Origin: Trichoderma breve
Taxonomy: Eukaryota > Ascomycota > Sordariomycetes > Hypocreales > Hypocreaceae
Assembly (NCBI RefSeq): GCF_028502605.1
Contig: NC_079236.1
Span: 1,240,001 to 1,304,000, forward strand
Direction: 5' to 3'
DNA: 64,000 bases
Shown: positions 1 through 11,334 of the stretch, piece by piece
Layout: every line of letters starts with the position of its first letter
How positions within the stretch are numbered: position 1 is the stretch's first letter
Notes under the pieces: generated by a model
The model's database searches: none
Seen by the model: only the letters and a program-made list of their open reading frames with translations
Told to the model about the DNA's origin: nothing
Made by a program: the position numbers and the translations under genes

Positions 1-392
1 ATTATTTTCCCTGACGCTGTTGGTTCCTCTTCACGTAGCAATTCAATTTCCAATGCAACTTGTCGCGTCGCACGCATTACTATTGATGCCTTGCAGCAGT
101 CCATCGTAAATCATTTCCCCTTTCTCTCCTTAACCGCCACAGGCTCACTCTCCCTCTCTCCTTTTTTCTCACCATCCCGAAGTCTTGATATCCCCAATTC
201 CTCCCCCAGCGCTGGACCATCCTCATGCGCCCAAAAAGAAACAGCTCCAGAAAATCCTCCCCAGAAAACATCGTCAGGGAATGTCACAGCCAAACTCCGG
301 CTCCAGACTCGCATCGCCCCGCACGCGAATCTCGGCCAGCGGCAGCCAAATAGGCTAATTGCCCACTCGTGAAAAAAAAGGAAAATAAAACC
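1..392. other. Upstream non-coding stretch
   Basis: No gene can be supported here. The stretch is C/T-rich around 110-190, as in fungal 5' untranslated regions, and probably belongs to the small gene starting at 393. The long minus-strand frame across 111-686 is antisense to that gene and has no recognisable domain. Confidence 0.4.
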
Positions 393-770
393 ATGTGTAC
401 CTTTTTCTGGTGCCACGTCCTCTGTCCATGTCCGTACGAAAAGGACTGCGCCATGGCCAGGAACCGGATCGTCTTCTGGGACGGCATGTGGCGTCACAAG
501 ACGGCCAAGCAGGCCCCTGTTCCGAACTCCGGGACGACGTGTGAGAAGCGCAAGGAGAGGTTCGGACAGGACGCCGCGCCCGACTGGAAATGTCCGTTCC
601 GGGATTTGCTGGGGTGGATGGTGGAGTTGACGTACGTGGTTGATACGAAGCCGTGTGCTGAGTGTAGACACAAGTGCAAGGCTCACTTTGACAAGAGGAC
701 GGAGGAGGAGGAGAAGGCGGCCGAGGCTGAGCGGGAAAGGGAAAGGGAAAGGGGGGATATACCACAGTGA
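393..770 (+). CDS. Small Cys-rich hypothetical protein, 125 aa
   Basis: Single exon from the ATG at 393 to TGA at 770; the frame opens further upstream only through non-ATG codons. The protein begins MCTFFWCHVLCPCPYEKDC and has further cysteines in C-E-K-R-K, W-K-C-P and K-P-C-A-E-C-R-H-K-C. The tail is Glu/Arg-rich, EEEEKAAEAERERERERG. Short proteins opening with M-C-[TQ] and scattered CxxC/CxC pairs are frequent in filamentous fungi and have no known role; metal binding is possible. There is no signal peptide or membrane segment, so a cytosolic or nuclear location is likely. No domain was recognised. Confidence 0.55.
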   Translation: MCTFFWCHVLCPCPYEKDCAMARNRIVFWDGMWRHKTAKQAPVPNSGTTCEKRKERFGQDAAPDWKCPFRDLLGWMVELTYVVDTKPCAECRHKCKAHFDKRTEEEEKAAEAERERERERGDIPQ

Positions 771-1697
771 TTCTAATGATTCGGTTCGATGTTATGGGCA
801 ATGACGACATGAAGCATGATGGATGCCGATATGAGTTTGTTCGAGTGCGGAATTGATTTCAGCCTGGTATTGGTATTGGACGAGTTGGGATGGGTAATGG
901 GATGAGAGGCGGCCCTTTGGATAGGGGCTGGATTTCAAGTCGCGAAGACTGGTACTTGATGGTATCCCAGCGCCATCGTTATTGCATTATTGATGTTGAC
1001 AAGCATAAGCAAGACTGTCAGTCAAGTTGTTCGAATTAAATAGCTTATGATATACGAGAAAGAGAGCATACTGTTTCAACGCAAATGACACGTTGCAATG
1101 TCTTTACATCCATTCCCATCATTACTGAAGCTCGTAGCTAGAGAGTAATCGAAAGAAGTGAAGATGAAGAAACATATAGAGCAGTATCCAAATGCCACTA
1201 TGAAGAGAGTGATCCAGTTATGTCCAGGTGGAAGTGTCTGTGGAAAGATGGCTACATATATCAAGAGCCCCTTGAGACGTTCTACATTGCCCATCGTGGT
1301 CACGCCTGAGCCTTTGGACACTCAGTCCCATTGCATATCAACACCCTTCGAAATACTTCCTCCATCCAAACTACCTTAAGACCAATGTGGGTTACACTAA
1401 ATCTATACGCAGACTCTCAACCGACTGCATATGTATGTACTCAGGAGCTGAGCTGCTGCGTTACCCTGCAGGCAGCCATGAGATCCACACTGCAAGGCTG
1501 AGCATCCCCATCTCCATCCAGTCTCCAAACCAAAGCCCCCCCCCCTTCCGGTTCACTGCTGCCCTCCCAGCACGGCAACATTGACCAAGACAAAAAGGAT
1601 CCTTTCATCCTCATCTCTTGGCCCGGAAATTTCCCCGGATGGCATGATGCACTCACAACTTCCCCGCAAACACGGACAATTATGCACCACCCAAATT

Positions 1698-1703
1698 GCG
1701 GGG
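1698..1703 (+). promoter_or_regulatory. Possible CreA/Cre1 site
   Basis: GCGGGG matches the fungal carbon catabolite repressor consensus SYGGRG, 355 bp before the fucosidase ATG. A ten-C run at 1536-1545 would give related G-rich sites on the other strand. A role in repressing a secreted glycosidase makes sense, but the motif is short and occurs by chance. Confidence 0.3.
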
Positions 1704-1958
1704 GGAGGGATTGTGCCGGCAGTGTCGATCTTGGCCTCAGAGATTCATCCGAGGCCCCGATTTTCAAGCTATGTACGAGACCAGCCTGTTCTACCAAGAA
1801 TCTCTAGAACGTAGTCTATGCAGATACTTCTCCCGGAACGGCAGTTGTTTGCGTTGCTCACAAGGTACATGTATACGTGGAGAAGGCATCATCATGCCAT
1901 TGAAGATCCCCGCAGCGGGCAGGCAAAAATACCCGTCGGCTCGTACGTGATGGTTACG

Positions 1959-1965
1959 TATAAAA
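1959..1965 (+). promoter_or_regulatory. TATA box of the GH95 gene
   Basis: TATAAAA lies 99 bp before the ATG at 2058, a normal spacing for a strongly regulated fungal secreted-enzyme gene. Confidence 0.5.
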
Positions 1966-2057
1966 ACAGGGCAATTGTTTACAATGATGAGTTTTGGTTT
2001 TAATGGGCAAAGAGGTTTCTGCGCCGTTCGATTGATTAGGTGGACAAATTCGTCAAT

Positions 2058-4952
2058 ATGAAGGTTGCTGTTGTGGCCGCGTTGGCCATGAGCCAGACTG
2101 GTGTGGCGGCGAGGAAGTTTTGGACCTCAAAGCCGGCTGATCCGGGGAATGTGTTGATGACTGGATTTACCATTGGTAACGGGAGACAAGGAGGTGAGCT
2201 TGGTTGAATTGGCAGATGAAAGAATTATAGTTGTAGGTTACTGACGGATGACCACATATATAGGCTTACCGCTGGGCATTCCCGGTGACGACTTGCTTTG
2301 TCTCAACGATGATAGCATCTGGCGTGGTGGCCCGTTTGCAAACTCGGTAAGACATTATGGTTCTACAATGATCATATATACATGTAACTAAGACGCAAAT
2401 AGAGCTACACGGGAGGGAACCCTTCATCATCTCTGGCTCACTTCTTGCCCGGAATCCAGCAAGCCATCTTCCAGAATGGAACAGGAGGTATGTTGTCAAT
2501 ATTAGTAGTGTATTCAGAGATGTTACTAACCTGTATCATCAGATGAATCCGCATTATATGGTGGAACGGCAGATTACGGCTCCTATGAAGCCCTTGCCAA
2601 CCTCACAGTCTCCATTGCGGGAGTCACCAAGTACTCAAAGTACAAGAGAACGCTGGACCTGGAAACAGCATTGCACAGCGCCGAATTTACTGCAAACGGA
2701 GCTACTTTTTCGACGTACGTGGGATATCCTACCCTTATAGATCTATGTACTTACTCTTGCATCTAGTGTGCAGTTCTGCTCCTTTCCCGACCAAGTCTGT
2801 GTCTACCACGTCAGCTCCAACAAACCACTCCCCCAAATCACCTTTGGCCTGGTCGACAATTATCGCACCAACCCGCCGTCGACTGTCAAATGTTCATCTA
2901 GCGGCATCTGGTTGAGCGGACGAACTGTGGCCGACGATGGTGAGGGTCTCATTGGCATGAAGATTGATGCCCAGGCTCGTGCTCTTCCTTCTGCCGGACT
3001 AAAAGCCACATGTAAAAGTAACGGCCAGACTGTTCTTAGCACAAGGTCTGTAAAGTCGGTCACCATCGTCGTGGCTTCGGGCACAGAGTACGACGCAACC
3101 AAGGGCAATGCTGCACACAACTACTCCTTCCGAGGAGCTGATCCGTATCCTGGTGTTGCAAAGACGATCAGTGCCGTATCCAAGAAGAGCTACAACACGA
3201 TCCTTCAAAGTCACGTTAGAGACCATGGCGAGTGGTTTAACAAATTCACATTAGATCTACCGGATCCCCATAACTCTGCAGACGTCGACACGATGGATTT
3301 GATCACAAACTACTCGACAGAAAAGGGAGATCCCTTTGTTGAGAATCTGCTGATTGAATATGGACAGTACATGTTCATTGCTTCGTCGCGGCCTGGATCG
3401 CTGCCCCCGAATCTGCAGGGTTCATGGGCTCCAGATGGAAACCCAGCGTGGAGCTCTGATTACCATATCGATGTCAATGTGCAGATGTATGTAATTACCT
3501 TGTTTGAACTTCATCATCTAGATTTTACTAACAGAAATTCCATCAGGAACCACTGGCATGTCGAAAAGATGGGACTGGGTGGCCTGACTGATCCTCTCTG
3601 GGACTTTATGACCTACACCTGGGTCCCTCGTGGGACAGAGACGGCCAACCTATGGTACAACGTGAGCGGTTGGGTCGCCTTTACCAATACCAATATCTTT
3701 GGCCATACGGCGTGAGTTATCTAGCACATTTATTGGGGATTCTTCTTCTGACGTTGAGCAGACAGGAAAACGACGCAACTTGGTCGAATGTCGCACACGA
3801 CATTGCCTGGATGAGTATGTGTCTAATCACTGATGACAGCACATGACGGAAAGACATTGCTAATCATGTTCGATAGTGGCACACGTGTGGGATCGTTACG
3901 ACTATGGCCGCGACAAGAAATGGTATGCCTCCGTGGGATATCCTCTCATGAAGGGCGTGGCGAGCTTCTGGGTGGACATGATGGTGCCGGACGAATACTT
4001 CAAGGACGGCACCTTGGTTGCCAACCCTTGCAACTCTCCGGAGCATGGCCCAACGGTAAGTTTACTCATTTAGTTGTTCAGAATTGAGGCTGATAATCCG
4101 TGATAGACTTTCGGATGTGCTCAGTTCCAGCAGGTGGTCTGGGAACTCTTTGACCACATCATCAAAGACTGGGATGCATCGGGTGATACTGATACGGCCT
4201 TTTTGAAGAGGGTCAAAGAATCATACAGCAAACTTGATCCGGGCGTCCATGTTGGAAGCTGGGGCCAGATCCAAGGCAAGTGTTTTAACCCGTATCAAAG
4301 ACAGAGAGACAAGGAGAGTGAGCTAACCCTCTTTGCAGAATGGAAGATGGACATTGATACTAAAAACGACACGCATCGTCACTTGTCTCACCTGTACGGA
4401 TTCTACCCCGGCTATGTCATCTCCAGTGTCTATGCAAACAACAAGACTGTCATGGACGCCGTAGCTACCAGCCTGTACTCTCGCGGAAACGGCACCGAGG
4501 ACTCCAACACGGGCTGGGAAAAGGTCTGGCGAGGAGCCTGCTGGGGTCAACTTGGTGTCACTGACGAGGCATACAAAGAGCTCAAGTACACCATCGACAT
4601 GAACTTTGCAGCCAACGGACTGTCGGTGTATACAACTGGCAGCTGGCCGTATGAGGTCACTCTGCCCTTCCAGATCGATGCCAACTTTGGTCTTTCAGCG
4701 AATGCGCTGGCTATGCTGTATACCGATCTGCCCAAGAAATGGGGTGACAACAGTGTGCAAAAGGTGATTCTTGGACCGGCGATTCCCAAGGAATGGGCTG
4801 GTGGAAGCGTGAAAGGAGGGAGTTTGAGAGGAGGCGGAACGGTCGATTTTAGCTGGGACGATGAAGGAGTCGTGAATCGGGCGGTGGTGCATGGGAGAAG
4901 GTTGCCGCTTGTGGTGGTGAATAAGAATGGCAAGGTGCTGGCAAGACACTGA
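2058..4952 (+). CDS. Secreted alpha-L-fucosidase, glycoside hydrolase family 95
   Basis: Removes terminal alpha-1,2-linked L-fucose by inversion (family knowledge), here outside the cell. Ten exons by phase and homology pattern: 2058-2193, 2264-2346, 2403-2487, 2543-2714, 2767-3486, 3547-3711, 3762-3814, 3877-4055, 4107-4275, 4339-4952; 791 aa, the usual GH95 size. A signal peptide begins [20 protein letters not shown]. The N-terminal beta domain shows [10 protein letters not shown]. The (alpha/alpha)6 barrel carries N-V-Q-M-N-H-W near residue 400, N-S-P-E-H-G-P near 527 (Glu, presumed acid) and F-Q-I-D-A-N-F-G near 700 (Asp). All expected catalytic motifs are present. Intron 9 starts with GC. 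The next gene is 0.7 kb away. Confidence 0.9.
4276..4338 (+). other. GC-AG intron, in frame, inside the GH95 gene
   Basis: The boundary reads CAAG then GCAAGT, and the intron ends TTTGCAG. It is 63 nt long and open in frame, so retention would add 21 residues. Removing it gives G-Q-I-Q-E-W-K, the expected GH95 motif; retaining it inserts a Gln/Arg/Lys-rich stretch there. Confidence 0.75.
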
Positions 4953-5666
4953 AGAGACAATGTTAGCTGAAATATTGAAAGAATGAAAGAACAGAACAGA
5001 CAAATGCTGTTGTGCAGTAATCTCTATCTCAATCTCTTTGAAAGATGGAAGATGGAAGATGAAGGATGCGATGTGGAGATTTGGGATCAAAAAAGAAACG
5101 CACTGGAAGCTCCCCCCCAGTTTGCCGCTAAATAAACAACGGCGCCTGTAGAAGCTTAAATTAGCGCACCGCCCTTGTGCCTGGTGGCGACTGTGGCCAA
5201 TGAATGACGCATCCCGCATCAGAGGCGTCACCAAACTGGCGCTTGCACGGCCAACCAAGAGACGCCGTGATGACGTTTGCATGTGACGGGCGCCTGTTTT
5301 CCAGGAATAAAGGAGGATATCACCATGATGCTATTTAATGGCTTTTGTGGTGGCGTCACCCAGGATATTTTTGCGCAGTTGAGCTTCTGTCTCTTCCAGC
5401 TTCTGCAACATCTGGATGCCCTGTGTTGCTGTTTAGTTGACCCATTTCAGTGCCTTCATCAGCTGCTGCATGCACTGAACTGATCTGAAGCACCGACAGC
5501 CCCGCCGACGAACCACTGCAAACAACCCCGCGATTTGATTGCGTTGCATCGCATCGCATCGCATCGTCTGTACATTAAATCTTCATCCTATCAACGTCTG
5601 CAAACATCTACGCCTTACTTATCCGGTTTTCTTGCATCATACTTCTTCGTCATCATCATCACCATC
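4953..5666. other. Intergenic region
   Basis: Holds the 3' end of the fucosidase gene and the promoter of the spartin-like gene. A GCATC unit is repeated four times at 5546-5565. No TATA box or gene is evident. Confidence 0.45.
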
Positions 5667-7450
5667 ATGGCCTCTGGACACAATGTTCGTAACAGTCCTT
5701 CTCTTCTCTCATCCCATAGAACCCTCAACTAACTCATCACCTCTCCAGGATCCGAAGCTGCTCTACTCGGTCGAGGGCATCAAGGCTTACCACATCGCAA
5801 ATGGCACCGAGCAGTCTCTAACGCCCTCAGGGCCTCAAACCCTATCGCTGCTCATGGTCCCAACCTCGTCTGGCTTTGCTGAAATCGGCAACGGAGAACA
5901 AGACTTCTATCTTCACCTTCATCTCCCCCCCGAGCTCGATCTTCCACTTCCCGCAACCACGCAAATCTACCACCAGCCCCCCAGCAGCTATCTGATTCCG
6001 CGATGGGATCTCGGCCCCGGCAACGGCGCATTCACACGCCTAGAGTTTCCCGTCGTTGGAAGCAGACCTGGCGTGCAGGAAGACGTCGACACTTTTGAGA
6101 CGATTCTTGCGCAGTGCACGGCATTCCTCGAGAGAGCGCCAGCTCCCCCTCCAGAAAAGCCCCGCAGACCTACCGGTACCGAACGCAAACCATCCGATGC
6201 TGCCAGAGCAAAGGCAAGAGAAGCTGGCAGAGATGAACCGCCCGCTTACAACCCCGCCAACTTTGAGCCTGGCGAAGGTTATGCGCAGGGCAGCCATAGC
6301 TCGCACGTTGCAGGGCGCATCGTGCTGGTTGACGAAGAGGATGGCAGCGTCATGGGAGAGCTGAGCGACGGCTTCAACGTCGTCGAGGACGGTGCTATCA
6401 AACCAGGATCCAAAGGTAAGCATATTCTTATGCCATACTTCTCAGTCCGCTGTTGCCAGAAGCTCACATATTTTGTCTACAGAACCCGTCGAGATTATTC
6501 TTCCCGCCGATGGCAGCCACAACATTTCCGTTCAGCCCGCCTACGACTACATCGAAGATACTATGCACCCGGCATACAGAACATCAACTATTGTCTCATC
6601 AGCGTCAAAGGCCTCGCGGCTGCTCATTACCACATCCGACTATGTCGCAAAAGTGATGCAGAACCAAGCCGACAACTTGACCAAGAGCATGAAGCCTGCC
6701 GCAAAGCCCATGACATTCGCCCCCACGACTCACGAACACATACGCCGTATCAACCAATATTCCACCAAGGTCGCCACCTTGTCGGCCCAGACCATTGGTT
6801 CCATCAATCAGTTTGCTCAGAATTTCGGCGCTGGCATGTCCAAGCGCAAGGATGGTCGGGCTCGAGGATACGACAAGGAGGGAAATGTTATCGAGACTTA
6901 CAAGCCGGGCGTGCTCAACAAGAGCTTGATGGCCTTTAACACGGTCGTCGACGGCATGGAACATGCTGGGCGGACTTTGCTTACCGGTACAACGTCGAGC
7001 ATGTCCACGGTTGTTGGCCACCGCTGGGGCCCTGAGGCGGGTGAGCTGTCCAGAAACCTTGGGGCCGGGTTCAAAAACGTCGGACTCGTTTACATCGACG
7101 TTACTGGTGTTTCTCGTCGCGCCATTCTCAAGAGCGTTGCCAAGGGCATGGTTGTCGGCAAGGTCAAGGGAGGCGGCCAAATCATTGTCGGCGGCGACAA
7201 TGGATCTGACGCAGCCCTTGTCTCTGGAGGCAACGGTAACGGTAATGGCAATGGCAATGGCAGCGGCAATGGAAGAGGCAACGGCAACGGCAACGGCCAC
7301 GGCAATGGGAGAGGTAACGGAAATGGCAAAGGCAATGGCAATGGCGATTCAAGCACAATACACAACACATACGGCGGCGAAATCAACATCCCAGGGAGCA
7401 ACGATTGGGACGCAAAAGGGGTTAGAGAGGGGAAGAAGCCGGCCTGGTGA
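5667..7450 (+). CDS. Spartin/senescence-domain protein
   Basis: Exons 5667-5684, 5749-6415 and 6483-7450 give 550 aa. The first exon encodes only six residues (MASGHN), and its donor is the weak GTTCGT; frame and homology pattern require it. Residues about 265-455 form the senescence/spartin-associated domain, with T-S-D-Y-V-A-K-V, G-S-I-N-Q-F-A-Q-N-F-G and R-W-G-P-E-A-G. In animals and plants this domain links to lipid droplets and endosomes; the fungal role is little known. The tail after the domain is an Asn-Gly repeat (listed separately) followed by a conserved-looking end, N-D-W-D-A-K-G-V-R-E-G-K. No membrane segment or signal peptide is seen. Confidence 0.85.
7229..7346 (+). repeat. GGCAAT/GGCAAC repeat coding for Gly-Asn tract
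   Basis: About 20 imperfect 6-nt units encode alternating Gly-Asn, interrupted by Ser, Arg, His and Lys. The codons vary (AAC/AAT, GGC/GGT/GGA), so the tract is old enough to have drifted at synonymous sites while keeping the amino acids. Confidence 0.85.
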
Positions 7451-8165
7451 TGTGTCTGTGTGTGTTGGAGTGTGTATGACTGGTGCTGTACATTGATACC
7501 ACTGATATGAGTGATGACCACCAACCCAGTAGTGCATTTGAACGTTATTTTGTAATATGATATACGCAAATACGATTCTTAACATGTTGAGACAAGCAAA
7601 TCTCGCTACTCTCACGATTAATTAATCCTTTGCGACAACTTGTCCGTAGACTTTGCGCCAAAGAATGAGGATCACGTGCGCACGCGGACAGGCGATGACG
7701 GCACAATTCCGCCAGCTCAAGATAGCTTCTAGAACTATCAATTTAACCAAACGCGTCAAAGAGGCGCTTTGCTTTTGCTCTCCCACCAACGCTCTCTCCC
7801 TCACCATGCAAAAATCACGGATTCTCCGGTTCTGAACGAATAGTCTCCAGCTTCAAATTGCGAAACTCACCGCCTGCGATGCCAATTCGCAGCTCGAATG
7901 CTTCGTTTGCCTGACCCTCGTCCGCCGTAACCCCACCAACTGAACGAACCGTGTCCCGCGATCCAAAGATTGGCTTCAAAGCAACCAATGTGCCGATTCG
8001 AGCTCCTAGGCGTCGTTATTCTTATCGTTCAGCGCATTAGCGACTCGCTCAAGGCCAGAAAAGCCAGCAAGAGGTCCGTCACCGGCACGGAATGCTCGAC
8101 CTCTCATAGCTCTGACGCCTGACCCTGACTTTTTCGCATTCTCCCAGATCTTTGCAGCCCGAGCC
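7451..8165. other. Intergenic region
   Basis: Terminator side of the spartin-like gene and promoter side of GCP4. No TATA box or coding sequence was seen. Confidence 0.45.
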
Positions 8166-10430
8166 ATGCTCCACGAAATCCTCCTCTCTCTCTCGGGGCA
8201 TCCGTCGCCTCTCCTCCGAGCCGGAGCTGCCGACTCGAGCCCGGTGTCCGGCGTCACGCCTTCGGAACGTCAGCTACTAGCCTCGGCGGCGCATCTCAGC
8301 GACATCCACATCAAGCTCATCAAATACGCCGGCCAGACTGCGGGTTCTCACCCGTCGCCGATATGCAGGGCCGTGGGAACAGCGATACAGTCGATCCACC
8401 TATCTGCGTTCCAGCGCAAGATATTGGAGGTGGAGGAGAGCATACTCAAGGAGGACCCGGAGCTGGTGGGCGAATACAATATCGTGCCTCTGACGGCCGT
8501 GATGGGAGAGTTTACGCAGTGGACGAGGCGCTTTGAATGGCTCTGGGATATTGTTCAGTTCATGATGCTCAAAGATGAAAAGGGCCCCTGTCGCGGCTCT
8601 CAAATCATGAATCGCCTGCGGACTGAGCTGCAGAGCGGCTATCGGGACGTTGAAGAGGCGGCGATGAGCTTGGTAACGGTGGCAGAGACTGCATGGCTGA
8701 AACAGGTGTCGGCTTGGGTTCTCTATGGGAGACTGCCAAACCTAGGAGGCAACGACTTTTTTATCCAAAAGGTGGACGGGACTGCCGAGTACATCTACGA
8801 ACCAGAACTACTGCCGGGATTCGTCACACCAGCCACAGCGACGTCGATGCTCTTCATCGGCAAATCACTCAACCACACGCGTGTTAGAGCAACAGTCGAC
8901 TCGGGCATGGGAGGATTAGATCATCTCTCTACAAAACTTCAAGAGCTGGCCAGTCTATCTTTCCCCGTCAATGGCGCAACATTCGCCAGAACCATCGTCT
9001 CTATTCGACTATCACTTTCACAAAATACCCTTCAAAAGATCTTACCCACAGCCAAAGTCATTGAGACTCTGCAGCTGCTCCGAGAATTTTTCCTGCTGGG
9101 AAGAGGAGAGTTTGCCATGGCCTTGACGCAAGAGGCGGACGACAGAATCCGAAACCGCTGGAGAAGAGCAGGAAACTTAGCGCATGAGAGCAAAGACGGT
9201 GTAAAGAACGTTACCGTGAAAGACGGAGAAGTCTCTGCCGTTTTGGCAAGGACCTGGGCTGTCCTGGTCGCCATGCAGCGGAACCAAGTAGAAGAAGATG
9301 AGCTGTTAGAGCTCGCAAGAGATTTACTTCGGCTACACCTCACCAAAGCCAGCTTGACGCCCGTCAACGTCAGTCCAGGCCTCAATGCTGAGGAAGCCAA
9401 GCTGCTTGCCTCGTCACCATTTCGAAACTTACTCTTTTCAACTCCCGTCATCCTATCCATTCAACTACCATCTCCCCTCGACATGGTCATCTCACCCTCT
9501 GACCTCCAACTCTACTCCTGCATTAACTCTTACCTCATGTCTATGCGTCGAGCCCACATCCGCCTCACCGACCTATGGAAAATCACTTCTCTACGACGAC
9601 ATCATCCTGCACCTCGTGGAGCAACCGAATACGCCGGCATCCTCCGAGAGCGGTGGTCAGCCCGATCAGCAGCCCTCCGAAGCTCCTGGACAACCGCCAG
9701 CGCAGCAATCTTCTTCCTCGGCGAAACAGAAGCATACTTTCAGACAGAAATAGTCGAGGGCCTCTGGGAAGGCTTCCTCACCTGGCTAACAGGAAAAGAA
9801 CGACGGCGAGAAGGCGGTCGCTCCGGCGCCGCGACTCCAGCCGCACACTCTGCTAAACATAGCACAGCAACGATGGACTGGAGACCCAGCTCCTCCAGCA
9901 ACGCCGCGAATCCAAACGACGTATCTAAAATCCTCTCTCGTCCTGCTCCTGATCCGCAAACCCTCACTACAGCGCACTCTTTGTACCTCCGCACGCTCGT
10001 CCACCGTCTGCTCCTCACACAACCCACCTTCACGAACCTCCTCTACACGCTCCTCAACCACATCGACCATCTCGTCACGCACATTCAGAGACTACACTCC
10101 ATATTCACATCCATCGACCTCGAGACCGACGCCGGCGTGCTCGACTCCTCTACCGATCTCAATCGCGAAGAGCAGCATACTATGGCGCTCATTCGGGGTG
10201 TAGAGGAAAAGATCCAGCGGGGCATAGAAGACGTCATTGCTGCGCTGCGGGCGCTCGAAGGCGATGTCGAGTTTCTCGCAAGGTGGGAGGGCCTTGATGG
10301 CACGGAGGATGGGCATGAGGAGTATGGCGATGGGGAAAAGTATGTTCCTGTGAGGGTTGGCGGGATTAATCGTCTGTTGATGAAGCTGGACTTTGGAACG
10401 TGGATTACAACTCAAGGAGAATATATATAG
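8166..10430 (+). CDS. Gamma-tubulin complex component 4 (GCP4)
   Basis: An intronless frame of 754 aa. The start M-L-H-E-I-L-L-S-L-S-G-H-P-S-P-L-L is the characteristic GCP4 N terminus. The GCP N-terminal (GRIP1) region spans about 1-330 with E-Y-N-I-V-P-L and F-E-W-L-W-D. The C-terminal gamma-tubulin-binding region spans about 330-750 with I-N-S-Y-L-M-S-M-R-R-A-H-I-R-L-T-D-L-W and ends L-M-K-L-D-F-G-T-W. GCP4 is part of the gamma-tubulin ring complex that nucleates microtubules at spindle pole bodies and septa; filamentous fungi keep it while budding yeast lost it. Fungal members are longer than the human protein because of loops, here near 560-620. The ATG at 8166 fits the family start. Confidence 0.88.
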   Translation: MLHEILLSLSGHPSPLLRAGAADSSPVSGVTPSERQLLASAAHLSDIHIKLIKYAGQTAGSHPSPICRAVGTAIQSIHLSAFQRKILEVEESILKEDPELVGEYNIVPLTAVMGEFTQWTRRFEWLWDIVQFMMLKDEKGPCRGSQIMNRLRTELQSGYRDVEEAAMSLVTVAETAWLKQVSAWVLYGRLPNLGGNDFFIQKVDGTAEYIYEPELLPGFVTPATATSMLFIGKSLNHTRVRATVDSGMGGLDHLSTKLQELASLSFPVNGATFARTIVSIRLSLSQNTLQKILPTAKVIETLQLLREFFLLGRGEFAMALTQEADDRIRNRWRRAGNLAHESKDGVKNVTVKDGEVSAVLARTWAVLVAMQRNQVEEDELLELARDLLRLHLTKASLTPVNVSPGLNAEEAKLLASSPFRNLLFSTPVILSIQLPSPLDMVISPSDLQLYSCINSYLMSMRRAHIRLTDLWKITSLRRHHPAPRGATEYAGILRERWSARSAALRSSWTTASAAIFFLGETEAYFQTEIVEGLWEGFLTWLTGKERRREGGRSGAATPAAHSAKHSTATMDWRPSSSSNAANPNDVSKILSRPAPDPQTLTTAHSLYLRTLVHRLLLTQPTFTNLLYTLLNHIDHLVTHIQRLHSIFTSIDLETDAGVLDSSTDLNREEQHTMALIRGVEEKIQRGIEDVIAALRALEGDVEFLARWEGLDGTEDGHEEYGDGEKYVPVRVGGINRLLMKLDFGTWITTQGEYI

Positions 10431-11334
10431 AAAGAAATATGTGGTTTATTCATTTTGGAGACTGGCGTCATCTCGTTAGGTATTGGTTATTACGCCAGGC
10501 GTTGTAGTAGTATTCTCATATCAAATTCACTTAATAGAAGGACTAAAAAAAAGAAGCCATCAAGATGGAGCCAAATGATTTCATTCTCAATTCATGGCGG
10601 CCAAAAAAGGGTCAAAATATCCCAAGCCAATCTATCTATGTGTGCCTTATTTATATACGCTATATCCAATGCTGTCATATCAAAAGTCATATCCAAATCC
10701 ATATCCCAAAAAGAACAGCGCAACAATCTCTTGGCGCAAAAAAGGGGGAGGTTGTGATTAGAAGTGAAGAAGAAGGAGAAAGAAAAAGCAAAAATGTTCC
10801 CAAGCGCCAGCAATGTATATATGTATGTAAATGTATCCCGTTATATATCCCTTTCCCATGCAAATTATGCAAATCCCTTTTTTTGTTCTCTCGCTCGTCG
10901 TCATGAAGGTTGCGCTTCATGTTCAAAAAGTCACCTCAGATTCCAATTTCAAATTCCAAAAAAAAAAAAAAAAAAAAAGCAGACGCTCGCTAATGTCATG
11001 ACATGTTCATAAAAAAAATCCTTTTATCTTTCCGGTCGTGATGTGTTATACAAAGGAAAATGCAAGACAAATGAAAGGTCAAATGAGTGTGAGGTAGAGA
11101 CTGGACGGATGAGTGCGTCCCATCGCTTTATTCTATAGTGTTTCGTAAGTCGTGTTTCATGAGATTGTGATATTGTGGTTTGAGTTTATGTGTGTTTGTC
11201 GTGTTATTCAAGATTTTCTGAGTTGTGTAGAGTTCGTTGTGTTTTTATAGAATGCGATGTGTCTGTGTCTGTGTCTGTTTCTGTGTTGATAGTGTTTATG
11301 AAAAATCTGTCGATGTAGTATGTAATGGTACGCT
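10431..11334. other. Convergent 3' intergenic region with poly-A tract
   Basis: Lies between the 3' ends of GCP4 (plus) and the Ser-rich gene (minus). It is AT-rich, with 21 consecutive A at 10958-10978 and TGTGTC repeats at about 11250-11287. No gene is supported. Confidence 0.5.

Larger units (their letters stand above)
771..2057. other. Intergenic region and fucosidase promoter
   Basis: There is no convincing gene in this 1.3 kb. It contains a run of ten C at 1536-1545, a CreA-like site and a TATA box (listed separately). Short frames here lack any recognisable motif. Confidence 0.5.

Noticed and set aside
111..686. 191-residue minus-strand frame at the window start
   Set aside because: Antisense to the small Cys-rich ORF, which has the more protein-like composition.
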